A stretch of DNA of 56,201 nucleotides, taken from Candidatus Poribacteria bacterium (GTDB lineage: Bacteria > Poribacteria > WGA-4E > WGA-3G). The notes under the pieces were generated by a model. That model searched no databases. It was given only the letters and a program-made list of their open reading frames with translations, and was not told where the DNA came from. The stretch is taken from NCBI GenBank assembly GCA_022828145.1, contig JAJEJA010000053.1:1-56201 (forward strand), read 5' to 3'. The translations under genes were made by a program, and so were the position numbers. Below are positions 43,559 through 50,936 of the stretch, in pieces; within the stretch, counting starts at the first letter, position 1, and every line of letters starts with the position of its first letter.

Positions 43559-45892
43559 TTAATATTCCCGCTCACCTAAAGCATGCACACGCATAACCTC
43601 ATTCCCGCGCGGATCGATTACCTTGACAGCAACACACGCATGCTCACCCGCAGGAAATGGCAAAGACTCTGTGCCGCTAAACTTCTCAAAACACTCAGGG
43701 TCAACGACGCCTTTGAGATCGCGGGCGATTTTAGTCCATGCACTTTTATCGGGAAAGAAGGCTTGGGTGATGCAGAAGTCGCGTCCATTATAATCAGAAT
43801 CAACAAACCACGCTGCAACCTTATCTGCCCCTGCAGAATTCACTGTGTTATCCACAGGATTATAGATGTCCACACCCTCCATTTTGACAATATATTCTCC
43901 ACTGTCCGTTGTTTTGAGTTCCGTACGTGGCAAACCAAACACGGTAAACAATTGACTTGTCGGTGTTTCCTTTAGCAGTTTTCCCATTGCTACATCTGGA
44001 TTGATATAAGCCATGTGGGCACGAACTCTTGGATTCGGATCCTCTTGGATTATCGCTTGCGATGCACTATCAAAACTGAATCCTGCAAAAACCAATTCAT
44101 CATAACCTCTGCGCGAAGCAATTGGCAAACAATCTTCAACTAACACCGAAGTCACAGGACCGTGTTGCGGACCGAAAACAACAGCGACAAGACGTTGTTC
44201 TTCGTCATCTGTTTCCCATTCACCTTCAGCGTGAAGTACATCGCCTTCAAGCGGATCAAGTGTGGCAAATTTCATCGTTTTGTTTTCTGCAAACCGCACA
44301 CCATCATTTTTTAGCAAACGGATCATCTTGTCAAGATATGCCTCAGCATTAACTGCCTCGTCTCCCTCTTTATCTTCATAAGTGTCCAGCTCTTCTATCG
44401 GTTCACCGCCGATGGGAGAATCAAGGTCAAGCGATTCTTCTGCGGGTTGCACTGCTTCCACTGTGAAGGGACCGCTCACACGTATCCGTTTTCTGTCCAC
44501 TTCTGGTTGATCTACTAACTCCTCACCTTCGGAGGATGCGGCGATGCATGCGTTGACCTCATTCATCTTTGCACGCCATGCCTCGCGGTAATCAGTTAAC
44601 GTATTTTGTAATGATTCGTGCCAGTCTGGATCAGTGTCAAAGGGCACTTCCCACTCCTGCCATGCTGCATCAGGCAGCTGCCAACGTCGACGGTCAGCAT
44701 CCGTGATAGATCTTTTTCCTTCGCGTGTTTCCTTCTCTACAAGTTTGGCGAGTAGTTTGGTGCGGATTTCTTGCGTAACTGCCACTAAGGCACTGTTCAA
44801 CGTTTCTAACTTCTCTTTGAGAATCGGTTCATGCTTGGCAAAGATAGGGTCAAGTGCTGTGTTTTGTGCAATGCTTTTGAGGGTAATGTGCGGGACGTTT
44901 TTGTTGACGAATCCGCCCGTAATGCCCTGCGATTCGTCCTTGAGTTGATAATACTCAAAACTACTTGTCAAGAGACGTTGTCGTGCTAAAGCTAATGCAA
45001 CGCGACTCGTGTCAATAGTAATCCACCGTCTACCCCACTGTTCTGCGACATAAGCAGTTGTACCGCCGCCGCAATTATGCACTGCACATACCTCAGTAAG
45101 ATAAGAGTGATCTGCTTCAACTTCAAGGTCGTAGACTTCTTCATCAACATCTGTGTATTGGATATTGACAATTTCTACTGGCTTACAGTGGACATCGTAG
45201 TACACGGTGTCACCAATTCGTAAGGTGTCTGATCTGCGCCATTGTTGAAGTGGTGTTTTAGAGGGATGAACAGCACGAATTGCTTGATGAATTTGTGACA
45301 GGACACCATCAAGATGCTGAAAAATTTCAAGGTTCGTGAAACGTAGGACGGTTAATCCTAACTGATGCAGGTAATCTGTACGTACGGAATCATAGGCTTC
45401 GGCTTCAGGAGTGAAGTGTGTGTCTCCATCGACTTCAATAATTAGTCCTACATCGCGGGTATAAAAGTCAGTAATGTAGGGACCAACGGGATGTTGTCTT
45501 CTAAATTTGACACCGAGTTGTTTACTGCGGAGTTGCTGCCATAAGGTTTTTTCGGCAGAAGTCATCTCTTTTCGGAGTTCACGTGCTCGCTGGAAGTGTT
45601 TTGGAGGAACTTTGCTCCATGCACGATCTGTCTCATAAGAGAAAATGCGCTGTTTGCAGAGTATATAATGATCTGCTGTTACCCAAAGTGTTGTAGGGGA
45701 TTGGTTGTGTTGAATGCCGATGAGTTGTCCGTGATACTGCTTGCGAATTACTCGGCGAATGCGACGTGGATTACCAGTGTGTGAAAGAACCCAGTCGCCG
45801 GGGTTGAGGTTTTCGATAGGGGATTTACCTCCCTTTATTCCTTCGTGATCGTGAGATACCTTTTGGGATTTACCCCCCCTAACCCCCCGCAA
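43559..45892 (-). CDS. Mod methyltransferase C-terminal part with intein and DUF559 domain
   Basis: 777 codons in this frame, whose start is not a real initiator; it is the continuation of the gene at 47484. Residues 24-40 (SPIENLNPGDWVLSHTG) are the second half of intein block A, 70-76 (LWVTADH) is block B with TxxH. Residues about 101-208 (RARELRKEMTSAEKTLW ... LIIEVDGDTHF) form a DUF559/Vsr-like nuclease, and 252-273 (EEVYDLEVEADHSYL ... VHN) are blocks F and G. At C274 the methyltransferase resumes with CGGGTTAYVAEQWGRRWITID, the AdoMet motif I loop. The remaining 500 residues form the long Mod C-terminus. Confidence 0.82.
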   Translation of the reverse strand: MRGVRGGKSQKVSHDHEGIKGGKSPIENLNPGDWVLSHTGNPRRIRRVIRKQYHGQLIGIQHNQSPTTLWVTADHYILCKQRIFSYETDRAWSKVPPKHFQRARELRKEMTSAEKTLWQQLRSKQLGVKFRRQHPVGPYITDFYTRDVGLIIEVDGDTHFTPEAEAYDSVRTDYLHQLGLTVLRFTNLEIFQHLDGVLSQIHQAIRAVHPSKTPLQQWRRSDTLRIGDTVYYDVHCKPVEIVNIQYTDVDEEVYDLEVEADHSYLTEVCAVHNCGGGTTAYVAEQWGRRWITIDTSRVALALARQRLLTSSFEYYQLKDESQGITGGFVNKNVPHITLKSIAQNTALDPIFAKHEPILKEKLETLNSALVAVTQEIRTKLLAKLVEKETREGKRSITDADRRRWQLPDAAWQEWEVPFDTDPDWHESLQNTLTDYREAWRAKMNEVNACIAASSEGEELVDQPEVDRKRIRVSGPFTVEAVQPAEESLDLDSPIGGEPIEELDTYEDKEGDEAVNAEAYLDKMIRLLKNDGVRFAENKTMKFATLDPLEGDVLHAEGEWETDDEEQRLVAVVFGPQHGPVTSVLVEDCLPIASRRGYDELVFAGFSFDSASQAIIQEDPNPRVRAHMAYINPDVAMGKLLKETPTSQLFTVFGLPRTELKTTDSGEYIVKMEGVDIYNPVDNTVNSAGADKVAAWFVDSDYNGRDFCITQAFFPDKSAWTKIARDLKGVVDPECFEKFSGTESLPFPAGEHACVAVKVIDPRGNEVMRVHALGEREY

Positions 45893-46053
45893 GCGTGGGG
45901 GGATGTGTTTTGTGTATGTTCTATTTTTCCCTCGTAATCGTGGGGGGATGTGTCTCCGCTTCCTCCTGGAAGCGTGTGAGATGTGCCAGTATTTCCCCCC
46001 GCTTGCGGGGGGATAAAGGGGGGTCTTAAAATCATTGTCCCTTTACGTACACA
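45074..46053 (-). other. Intein in the AdoMet motif I of Mod
   Basis: Cys1 is codon 46051-46053 (DPT followed by Cys-VRKGTMIL, block A start). The terminal Asn is 45074-45076 (penultimate His) and the +1 Cys is 45071-45073. All splicing residues are present. The interval is 980 bases; removing the inserted 197 bases leaves 783, exactly 261 codons. Insertion in the catalytic-loop codons DPT|CGGGTT is typical of inteins. Confidence 0.82.
45827..46024. mobile_element. Terminal-inverted-repeat element inside the intein
   Basis: Ends ACCTCCCTTTATTCC (45827 on) and GGATAAAGGGGGGT (to 46024) are inverted repeats with mismatches. The inside has further palindromes, such as CCCCCCGCAAGCG/CCCCCCGCTTGCGGGGGG. 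About 197 bases (not a multiple of 3) between the two intein block A halves put the two Mod ORFs out of frame. Confidence 0.7.
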
Positions 46054-47484
46054 AGTCGGATCCAGGACAAGATCGCCAGGATCCGTAGTCATCAAGAGGC
46101 ATCGTTGAATGACTTTAGTAGAGGTCTGCACTGCGTAGGACTTTGATAATTCTGGACCTGTATCTGTCCAGTTAGATGTTAACTCTTGCAAAGGAAAATC
46201 ATTGAAGTACCTTATAGCCCTAATGACGGTTTTTTCCTGACTAATTCTTCCTGCTTCACCTAAGCGCTGAAATCCATCTTGTGAATAACGCCAGCTGCCA
46301 GCTGGAATTGTCCATTCTTTCCCTGCAAATTCGCGTGCTGTCTTATCTCCGCCGCTCTTTGAATGGAATGGGGCAGTCTGAAATGCACGCGAGTTCATCT
46401 CGATATTTCCGGGTTTCAAGCGTTCAAATTCAGTCATTGCACGTTGTTCACCGTTTACTTCTTCAAGTCTGTTAAAATATCGTGTATCTATTTCTGATTC
46501 CATGAATAATCGTCCAAATTTCATTAATTCCTTATTCTTTGCGTACCAGATGAGAAAGTCGTTAACTCTAACTGGAGCACTTTTTTGACTCATACCTGTG
46601 GTGGTTCTGTAAGCAATTAAACTAACAAAATTATCGCCATCAAACACTTCATCCATGATAGACCGGACACGATGGACATTCTCATCGCTAATTTGTACAA
46701 AAATGCTGCCACTATCTGTCAACAGTTCTTTTGCAACAATCAATCTGTCTCTGAGATAAGCGAGATAAGAGTGGACACCGAGAGTCCAGGTATCACGGTA
46801 TGCCTTAATCTGCTCACGTTCACGTGTTAAATCTTGTTCTTTATCCTTCACATCACGTTGAAAGACGGTGGGTTGAAAGTTAGAGGCAAACTTGATTCCG
46901 TAGGGTGGGTCAATGTAAATCATTTGCACCTTGCCAGCAAGGTCTTCTCGGTGTGCAAGGGAACTCATGACGGTGAGGCTATCACCGAGGATAAGGCGAT
47001 TTGCCCAATCCACATCGTGCTGGTAAAAATCGACGGCTTCGTTGTAATCTTGTTGTGGGTCGGCAAAGAGGCTACGTTGGACGTTCTCGCGTTCTGCTAC
47101 CTTCAAAATGGCTTTCGTACTCACGCGTTCATGTATATGCAACGCAACCGGATCCACGGCAAAGGATTTTGTTTCCTGTTTGCCTGCCCATTCCAGCCAC
47201 GGTTCGTGGTGTCTTAGCGCGTCTGCGATTGTTTTTGTTTCTTCTGCAGTGAGCGGCCTCTGCTGTGCTTCTTGGAGCAGTTCGGGGAGTTTGTCAGCAT
47301 CTCCTTTCGGATCAAATCGGAGGTTTGGCGGGAGGTGTGGGTTGTATGCGTATTTCTGCTTCGGTTTTTCGTGTATTTTGCCTTGTGCTGCGATGCCAGC
47401 GGATGGGTTGTTCTTACGTTTTGCGGTGTCGTGTCGATAGTCTTGGACCTCTTTTTCTTGCGTGGTGCGTTTTTTTCTTGCCAT
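45835..47484 (-). CDS. Mod methyltransferase N-terminal part (type III-like)
   Basis: 549 codons from ATG 47484 (AAAGGAGG eight bases upstream). The beta-class N6-adenine/N4-cytosine methyltransferase has its catalytic DPPYG at residues 192-196, followed by the usual IKFASNFQP. AdoMet-binding motif I begins at residue 475 with DPT and Cys478, which is intein Cys1. The 71 residues after it are the intein start and then translated repeat (RPPFIPPQAGGN, SPHACGGLGGVNP) until a stop at 45835. The N-extein is therefore complete (477 residues); together with the C-extein it gives a 981-residue Mod. The region between DPPY and motif I holds the target-recognition part. Confidence 0.85.
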   Translation of the reverse strand: MARKKRTTQEKEVQDYRHDTAKRKNNPSAGIAAQGKIHEKPKQKYAYNPHLPPNLRFDPKGDADKLPELLQEAQQRPLTAEETKTIADALRHHEPWLEWAGKQETKSFAVDPVALHIHERVSTKAILKVAERENVQRSLFADPQQDYNEAVDFYQHDVDWANRLILGDSLTVMSSLAHREDLAGKVQMIYIDPPYGIKFASNFQPTVFQRDVKDKEQDLTREREQIKAYRDTWTLGVHSYLAYLRDRLIVAKELLTDSGSIFVQISDENVHRVRSIMDEVFDGDNFVSLIAYRTTTGMSQKSAPVRVNDFLIWYAKNKELMKFGRLFMESEIDTRYFNRLEEVNGEQRAMTEFERLKPGNIEMNSRAFQTAPFHSKSGGDKTAREFAGKEWTIPAGSWRYSQDGFQRLGEAGRISQEKTVIRAIRYFNDFPLQELTSNWTDTGPELSKSYAVQTSTKVIQRCLLMTTDPGDLVLDPTCVRKGTMILRPPFIPPQAGGNTGTSHTLPGGSGDTSPHDYEGKIEHTQNTSPHACGGLGGVNPKRYLTITKE

Positions 47485-47516
47485 AAATGTCCTCCTTTGT
47501 TTTTATATGAATCACA

Positions 47517-47849
47517 TCACTTTCCTTCATAGTCTGGATTCACCCATTTGAGCATGTCTGTTGTGTATTCAGGTTCGTCATCTCCATAAGCCTTTGAAAG
47601 CATCTGTAAAGAAAAGTTGTGCCAGGCATCACGTTCACTTATCTCTTTTTCACTTTCATATTTTTCTATAAGTGTATCTACTACTTCTATCAATGATGCC
47701 AAGGGATGATTATCATTATTACCTACGATAGCAAATAAATCATGCCGCACAGTAGAAAGTCTATCATAGTCGCTTTCTGAGTGTGGAACAAAAACTATAG
47801 ATGTAAGTTCAGTCCATGTATCTTGTATATTTTGTATTTTCGGTATCAT
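47517..47849 (-). CDS. HigA N-terminal-like antitoxin-type small protein
   Basis: 110 residues, ATG with AAGGAG five bases upstream. The stretch ESDYDRLSTVRHDLFAIVGNNDNHPLASLIEVVDTLIEKYE resembles the N-terminal part of HigA-type antitoxins, which carry it before an HTH. The HTH itself is missing, and the C-terminal part (DEPEYTTDMLKWVNPDYEGK) is not recognised. It precedes the Mod gene by 32 bases and may be co-transcribed. Its role in the RM locus is unknown. Confidence 0.55.
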   Translation of the reverse strand: MIPKIQNIQDTWTELTSIVFVPHSESDYDRLSTVRHDLFAIVGNNDNHPLASLIEVVDTLIEKYESEKEISERDAWHNFSLQMLSKAYGDDEPEYTTDMLKWVNPDYEGK

Positions 47850-47891
47850 GTTTACTCCTTAATAATACGTTGAAATCAAGATGTTGACGGA

Positions 47892-48806
47892 CTACCCCGT
47901 TGCATAATCATCAGGATTGTTCTTTCGCCAATTCGGAAGATACCCCTCCGAATGTCCAAATCCGTAAGATGGTGCAATCTGATTTTCGCTGGACCAGGGC
48001 CACGCTTGTCCTCCGATGAGGCGGAATTCATCTGCTTTGCCACATAACCAGTAGAACATGTGTGCGACATACCGAGCGACACCGTGTCCACCATACGAAG
48101 CTGTCTGAAAGTCAAAATTAGGTTCATGAATCCAGTCACGGGTGGGGGCAACTGTTCTCCAATAACTGTATTTGAGCATGTGACGCAACCCAGTAGCAGT
48201 AGACTCTCCGCGACGATGTAGGATACTCTGTGAATGGATAACATACGATCCTGCAGGACCATCACTTGCAAATCCATTCTCCGTAATATCTCGTTCTTTT
48301 GGTTCGATATGAGAAGTGGGTAGAAGTTCTGTCGGTCCCATGTCCAAAGGTGTGTCTTGAGGAAAATAGAAGACTTCAACGAAATTGGTCTCTGGACCAA
48401 AAACATGATCGGCATCGTGGTGCCAAGGTTGCGCTTCCATCGGACATTCAACACGATGATTACTAATTAACACAGGTAATCCGACATTCTTGCCAAGTAA
48501 GGAACGCAACGCGCCTGCAAGTTCAGGGTTGAGTAGGACATGCTCAATATACCAGTCTTCAAGCAATAAAGTACTCGGTTCATGGGTGTCACGAATCCGT
48601 TCTAAATCTGAATGTGTCATGCCATCAGGTATATAGATTGGATTGATTGGGATGTCCCCGTTTAGATAATCACAGGTACGTTTGTTAATCTCATCTGGGA
48701 CGACACCTTTAAGTTGCAGGAATCCATCGTGGCAATACGTTAGTATTTGAGAATCTGTGAGGGTGGGTTCACAGTCAAAAGTTCGGTTAGTCTTGTCGTA
48801 TTTCAT
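47892..48806 (-). CDS. PhyH-family dioxygenase with canonical HxD
   Basis: 304 residues of the PhyH superfamily. Unlike the three others in this window it has a regular proximal motif: PWHHDADHVF (H129-H130-D131), and the distal His follows in VIHSQSILHRRGESTATGL (H191/H197). N-terminal CHDGFLQLKGVVPDEI and the late Arg in HMLKYSYWRTVAP complete the pattern. It is therefore expected to be a functional Fe(II)/2-oxoglutarate dioxygenase. It is not adjacent to the others and its N-terminus is different. Substrate unknown. Confidence 0.85.
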   Translation of the reverse strand: MKYDKTNRTFDCEPTLTDSQILTYCHDGFLQLKGVVPDEINKRTCDYLNGDIPINPIYIPDGMTHSDLERIRDTHEPSTLLLEDWYIEHVLLNPELAGALRSLLGKNVGLPVLISNHRVECPMEAQPWHHDADHVFGPETNFVEVFYFPQDTPLDMGPTELLPTSHIEPKERDITENGFASDGPAGSYVIHSQSILHRRGESTATGLRHMLKYSYWRTVAPTRDWIHEPNFDFQTASYGGHGVARYVAHMFYWLCGKADEFRLIGGQAWPWSSENQIAPSYGFGHSEGYLPNWRKNNPDDYATG

Positions 48807-48850
48807 TTTATATCCTCAACACAACCTATGGATGCTTAGGGGACGATTTA

Positions 48851-49111
48851 TCAAACTTTTGCCTCAATATGCTCAAGTACCCATTCCCGAATTAGATTCG
48901 CTGGAGAGATTCCGCGCGGCTTGGCAAGTGTTTCAATAACCTCAAGTTCTTCGGGTTTCAACTGAATAATAACTAAATTTTCAAAGACAGGTTCACTCAC
49001 TTCCTCAAGTTCCTCCTCAAGGTCGGTTAAGTCGTGTGTATCCCAGAAATCAGCGAGTTCTTGAATAGAATCAGTTTGTGGGATGTTTGTGCGATTCATC
49101 GGTTCTTCCAT
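48851..49111 (-). CDS. CopG-type antitoxin
   Basis: 86 residues from ATG 49111; TTG 49117 and ATG 49099 are alternatives. The N-terminal SIQELADFWDTHDLTDLEEEL and the C-terminal LKPEELEVIETLAKPRGISPANLIREWVLEHI are the two parts of CopG_antitoxin proteins, the latter a ribbon-helix-helix-like dimer. Such genes are normally paired with a BrnT-like or other small toxin, but no toxin ORF is visible within 200 bases on either side. A possible promoter lies at 49201-49209. Confidence 0.75.
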   Translation of the reverse strand: MEEPMNRTNIPQTDSIQELADFWDTHDLTDLEEELEEVSEPVFENLVIIQLKPEELEVIETLAKPRGISPANLIREWVLEHIEAKV

Positions 49112-49200
49112 TTTCAACAGATTGTAATTGAAACTTGTCTATCATCAAACGTCTTAATCATGGAAGTTTTACCGCGTTATAGGCGTTTGACTTCATCAAT

Positions 49201-49209
49201 ATTATACCA
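49201..49209 (-). promoter_or_regulatory. Extended -10 promoter for the antitoxin gene
   Basis: Minus-strand TGGTATAAT (49209 to 49201) is an extended -10. Just downstream, TCAAACG (49145-49151) and CGTTTGA (49184-49190) form an inverted repeat that could be the antitoxin operator. Confidence 0.4.
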
Positions 49210-49332
49210 CAATTAATGCAAGAATTTACAAGAAAAGCTTACCTTATTGCCTCTGCAAAGCACTGATATCATCTTCAGTAATTTTATATACACTTTTGGA
49301 TTGAAAGTCTTGCTTATCCTCTTTGCAACAAA

Positions 49333-49676
49333 CTAACCGGTCTCAATATGCTCAACAACCAATTCCCGATTAAGATTCTCAGTCCATAGTGTACTTCCTG
49401 CCTTTTGCTCTACCATGCTTGAGAGGATACCGAGGATTTTGTCATACTGTACGATCTGGTAGGCTGCGGTATCAATGTGCAGTTTGAGTCCCTCAACTCT
49501 GACCGTGCCTTTTCTGTGTTTACAGCGGATGCAACTGATACCTTTTTCGCAAGATCGGATATAAAATGGTCGCGCGGACATACAGGTGCTATATCAGAAA
49601 AAATACCTAAAGACTGGACCGACTCTAACTGAAAGTTTTTCCGAACTGTTTCTAATGTAAAATTGCTATAAACCAT
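49333..49676 (-). pseudogene. Remnant of a conserved hypothetical gene (internal deletion)
   Basis: One frame starts MVYSNFTLETVRKNFQLESV ... RDHFISDLAKKVSVASAVNT-EKARSE, then loses sense; another frame from about 49500 continues GLKLHIDTAAYQIVQYDKIL ... GILSSMVEQ. The two look like the first and last parts of a roughly 200-residue family that I recall from cyanobacteria and related groups, with the middle missing. It is probably a dead gene. Confidence 0.5.
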
Positions 49677-49836
49677 TACAACAATACCTCTTCTACAGTA
49701 AAATTATTCCAACCTTCCAGTGTATTATAGATGTGTTAAGTGTAACACGTTTAATTCCTTTTTATCAAGTGAAACCGATTGTGATGTTCCTGCAATTTCA
49801 TAATTGAGGAAACGTTGTATTTTATCATTTTTTGGA

Positions 49837-49958
49837 AGAAGCACAATCAAGGATGAATGTGCTACAGCCATAATCAAGATGAATGAGTACAGAGAAGCAC
49901 AATGAAGGATGAATGGTGTTGTAGAAAGAAGCACAATCAAGGATGAATGTGCTACAGC
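49837..49958. repeat. Short hairpin repeat in three copies
   Basis: AGAAGCACAATCAAGGATGA and GTGCTACAGC recur at 49837 and 49927 (identical over 32 bases, 90 apart), with a degraded copy around 49891. GCACA and TGTGC can pair. A further fragment is at 24960-24980. The non-coding stretch 49677-50265 (589 bases) holds these repeats, the metal-operon promoter, two operator-like sites and a family B element. Confidence 0.7.
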
Positions 49959-49985
49959 TATGATCAATAATATCTAAATTTTTCC

Positions 49986-50014
49986 TTGACGAAAAGATGC
50001 AATTAATGTAAAAT
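49986..50014 (+). promoter_or_regulatory. Sigma-70 promoter of the metal operon
   Basis: TTGACG at 49986-49991 and TAAAAT at 50009-50014, spacer exactly 17 bases. The start would be near 50021, with a leader of about 245 bases to the regulator gene at 50266. Confidence 0.6.
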
Positions 50015-50030
50015 TTAGTTATGCCTAAAT
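50013..50030 (+). promoter_or_regulatory. DtxR/MntR-like operator overlapping the -10
   Basis: ATTTAGTTATGCCTAAAT is an imperfect 18-base palindrome (14 of 18 positions symmetric), in the style of DtxR-family boxes (TTAGGxxxxCCTAA). It covers the end of the -10 and the start site, so binding would block transcription. Confidence 0.55.
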
Positions 50031-50059
50031 ATTTTTCTTAATTTCAGAAACAATTCTTT

Positions 50060-50078
50060 CAGATAATACCTAAATCTG
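50060..50078 (+). promoter_or_regulatory. Second palindromic site
   Basis: CAGATAATACCTAAATCTG is an imperfect palindrome that shares the CCTAAAT half with the first box. It lies 30 bases further downstream, so a second regulator dimer could bind there. Confidence 0.35.
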
Positions 50079-50090
50079 ATGGGATAACTT

Positions 50091-50204
50091 ATACCATTTC
50101 TATTAGATTTTCTCTCATTACCGACCTTTAGAAATGGAACGGAAAACGGCACAATCTGGAAGAATGTGCTACAGTAGATCGACATTTTCAATTAGAAATG
50201 GTAT
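50091..50204. mobile_element. MITE-like family B, full copy
   Basis: 114 bp with perfect 12-base terminal inverted repeats ATACCATTTCTA / TAGAAATGGTAT. The inside contains GGCACAATCTGGAAGAATGTGCTACAG. It sits inside the leader of the metal operon, between promoter and regulator gene. Confidence 0.85.
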
Positions 50205-50265
50205 TACCAAGTACTGCATTATTGGAGTTTCGCTTCGCGATTTTCCTTGCAGATAGGAAAAACTT

Positions 50266-50928
50266 ATGCTTTCACAAGCTGCAGAAGACTACCTCAAGTC
50301 AATCTATAAGTTACAAGAGAAGGGTGGAAAGGTCTCAACGGGTGTTTTGGCTGAATTCCTAAATGTTAAACCGGCGTCCGTTACTGGGATGATCAAAAAA
50401 CTAAAGTCAATGAAACTTATAAAATATGAACGGTATCACGGGGTGACTTTAACAAATGCCGGAAAAGCAATTGCCCTTGAAGTCATCCGTCATCACCGTC
50501 TGTTGGAGCTTTATCTGTTTAAAGCACTTGGGATGCCTTGGGATGGTGTCCATGATGAAGCAGAGAAATTAGAACATGTTATATCCGAAGATATGGAAGA
50601 ACGCATGGATGCCTATCTCGGATACCCAACTTCTGACCCACACGGATCACCTATTCCTGACAAAAATGGTGTTGTCCCAAAAACCGCATCTATTCCCATG
50701 ACTTCACTACAAGATGGTCAATCATGTGTTGTGGCAGAAGTGAATGATAGCGACTCAGCACTGCTTCGGCATCTCGGAAGCTTTAATCTATATCCCGGTA
50801 CAAGGTTCCGTGTGATTGAAGTTGCTCCTTTTGAGGGACCTTTTACTATAGACGTTGCAGGACAACAGGCAGTCATTGGACGTGAGGTTGCAAAGCATAT
50901 TTTCGTTGATGACATACACGACACGTAA
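50266..50928 (+). CDS. DtxR/MntR-family metal-dependent repressor
   Basis: 220 residues. Winged helix about 1-65 (AEDYLKSIYKLQEKGGKVSTGVLAEFLNVKPASVTGMIKKL), dimer/metal domain about 66-140 with the residues HHRLLELYL, H-D-E-A-E-K-LEH and a Glu-rich stretch as ligands. The C-terminal SH3-like FeoA domain (MTSLQDGQSCVVAEV ... GREVAKHIFV) is about 145-215. It represses when Mn or Fe is bound. It is the first gene of the operon and is probably autoregulated through the box at the promoter. The AGGAAA ribosome site lies six bases before the ATG. Confidence 0.92.
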   Translation: MLSQAAEDYLKSIYKLQEKGGKVSTGVLAEFLNVKPASVTGMIKKLKSMKLIKYERYHGVTLTNAGKAIALEVIRHHRLLELYLFKALGMPWDGVHDEAEKLEHVISEDMEERMDAYLGYPTSDPHGSPIPDKNGVVPKTASIPMTSLQDGQSCVVAEVNDSDSALLRHLGSFNLYPGTRFRVIEVAPFEGPFTIDVAGQQAVIGREVAKHIFVDDIHDT

Positions 50929-50936
50929 GGAGCAAA

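Noticed and set aside
49837..49958. Possible CRISPR array
   Set aside because: Only three imperfect copies with unequal spacing and no cas genes; each is a dispersed hairpin repeat also seen at 24960.
49725..49967. Minus-strand ORF of 80 codons
   Set aside because: It is composed of the short hairpin repeats read through and has no ribosome site or recognisable domain.
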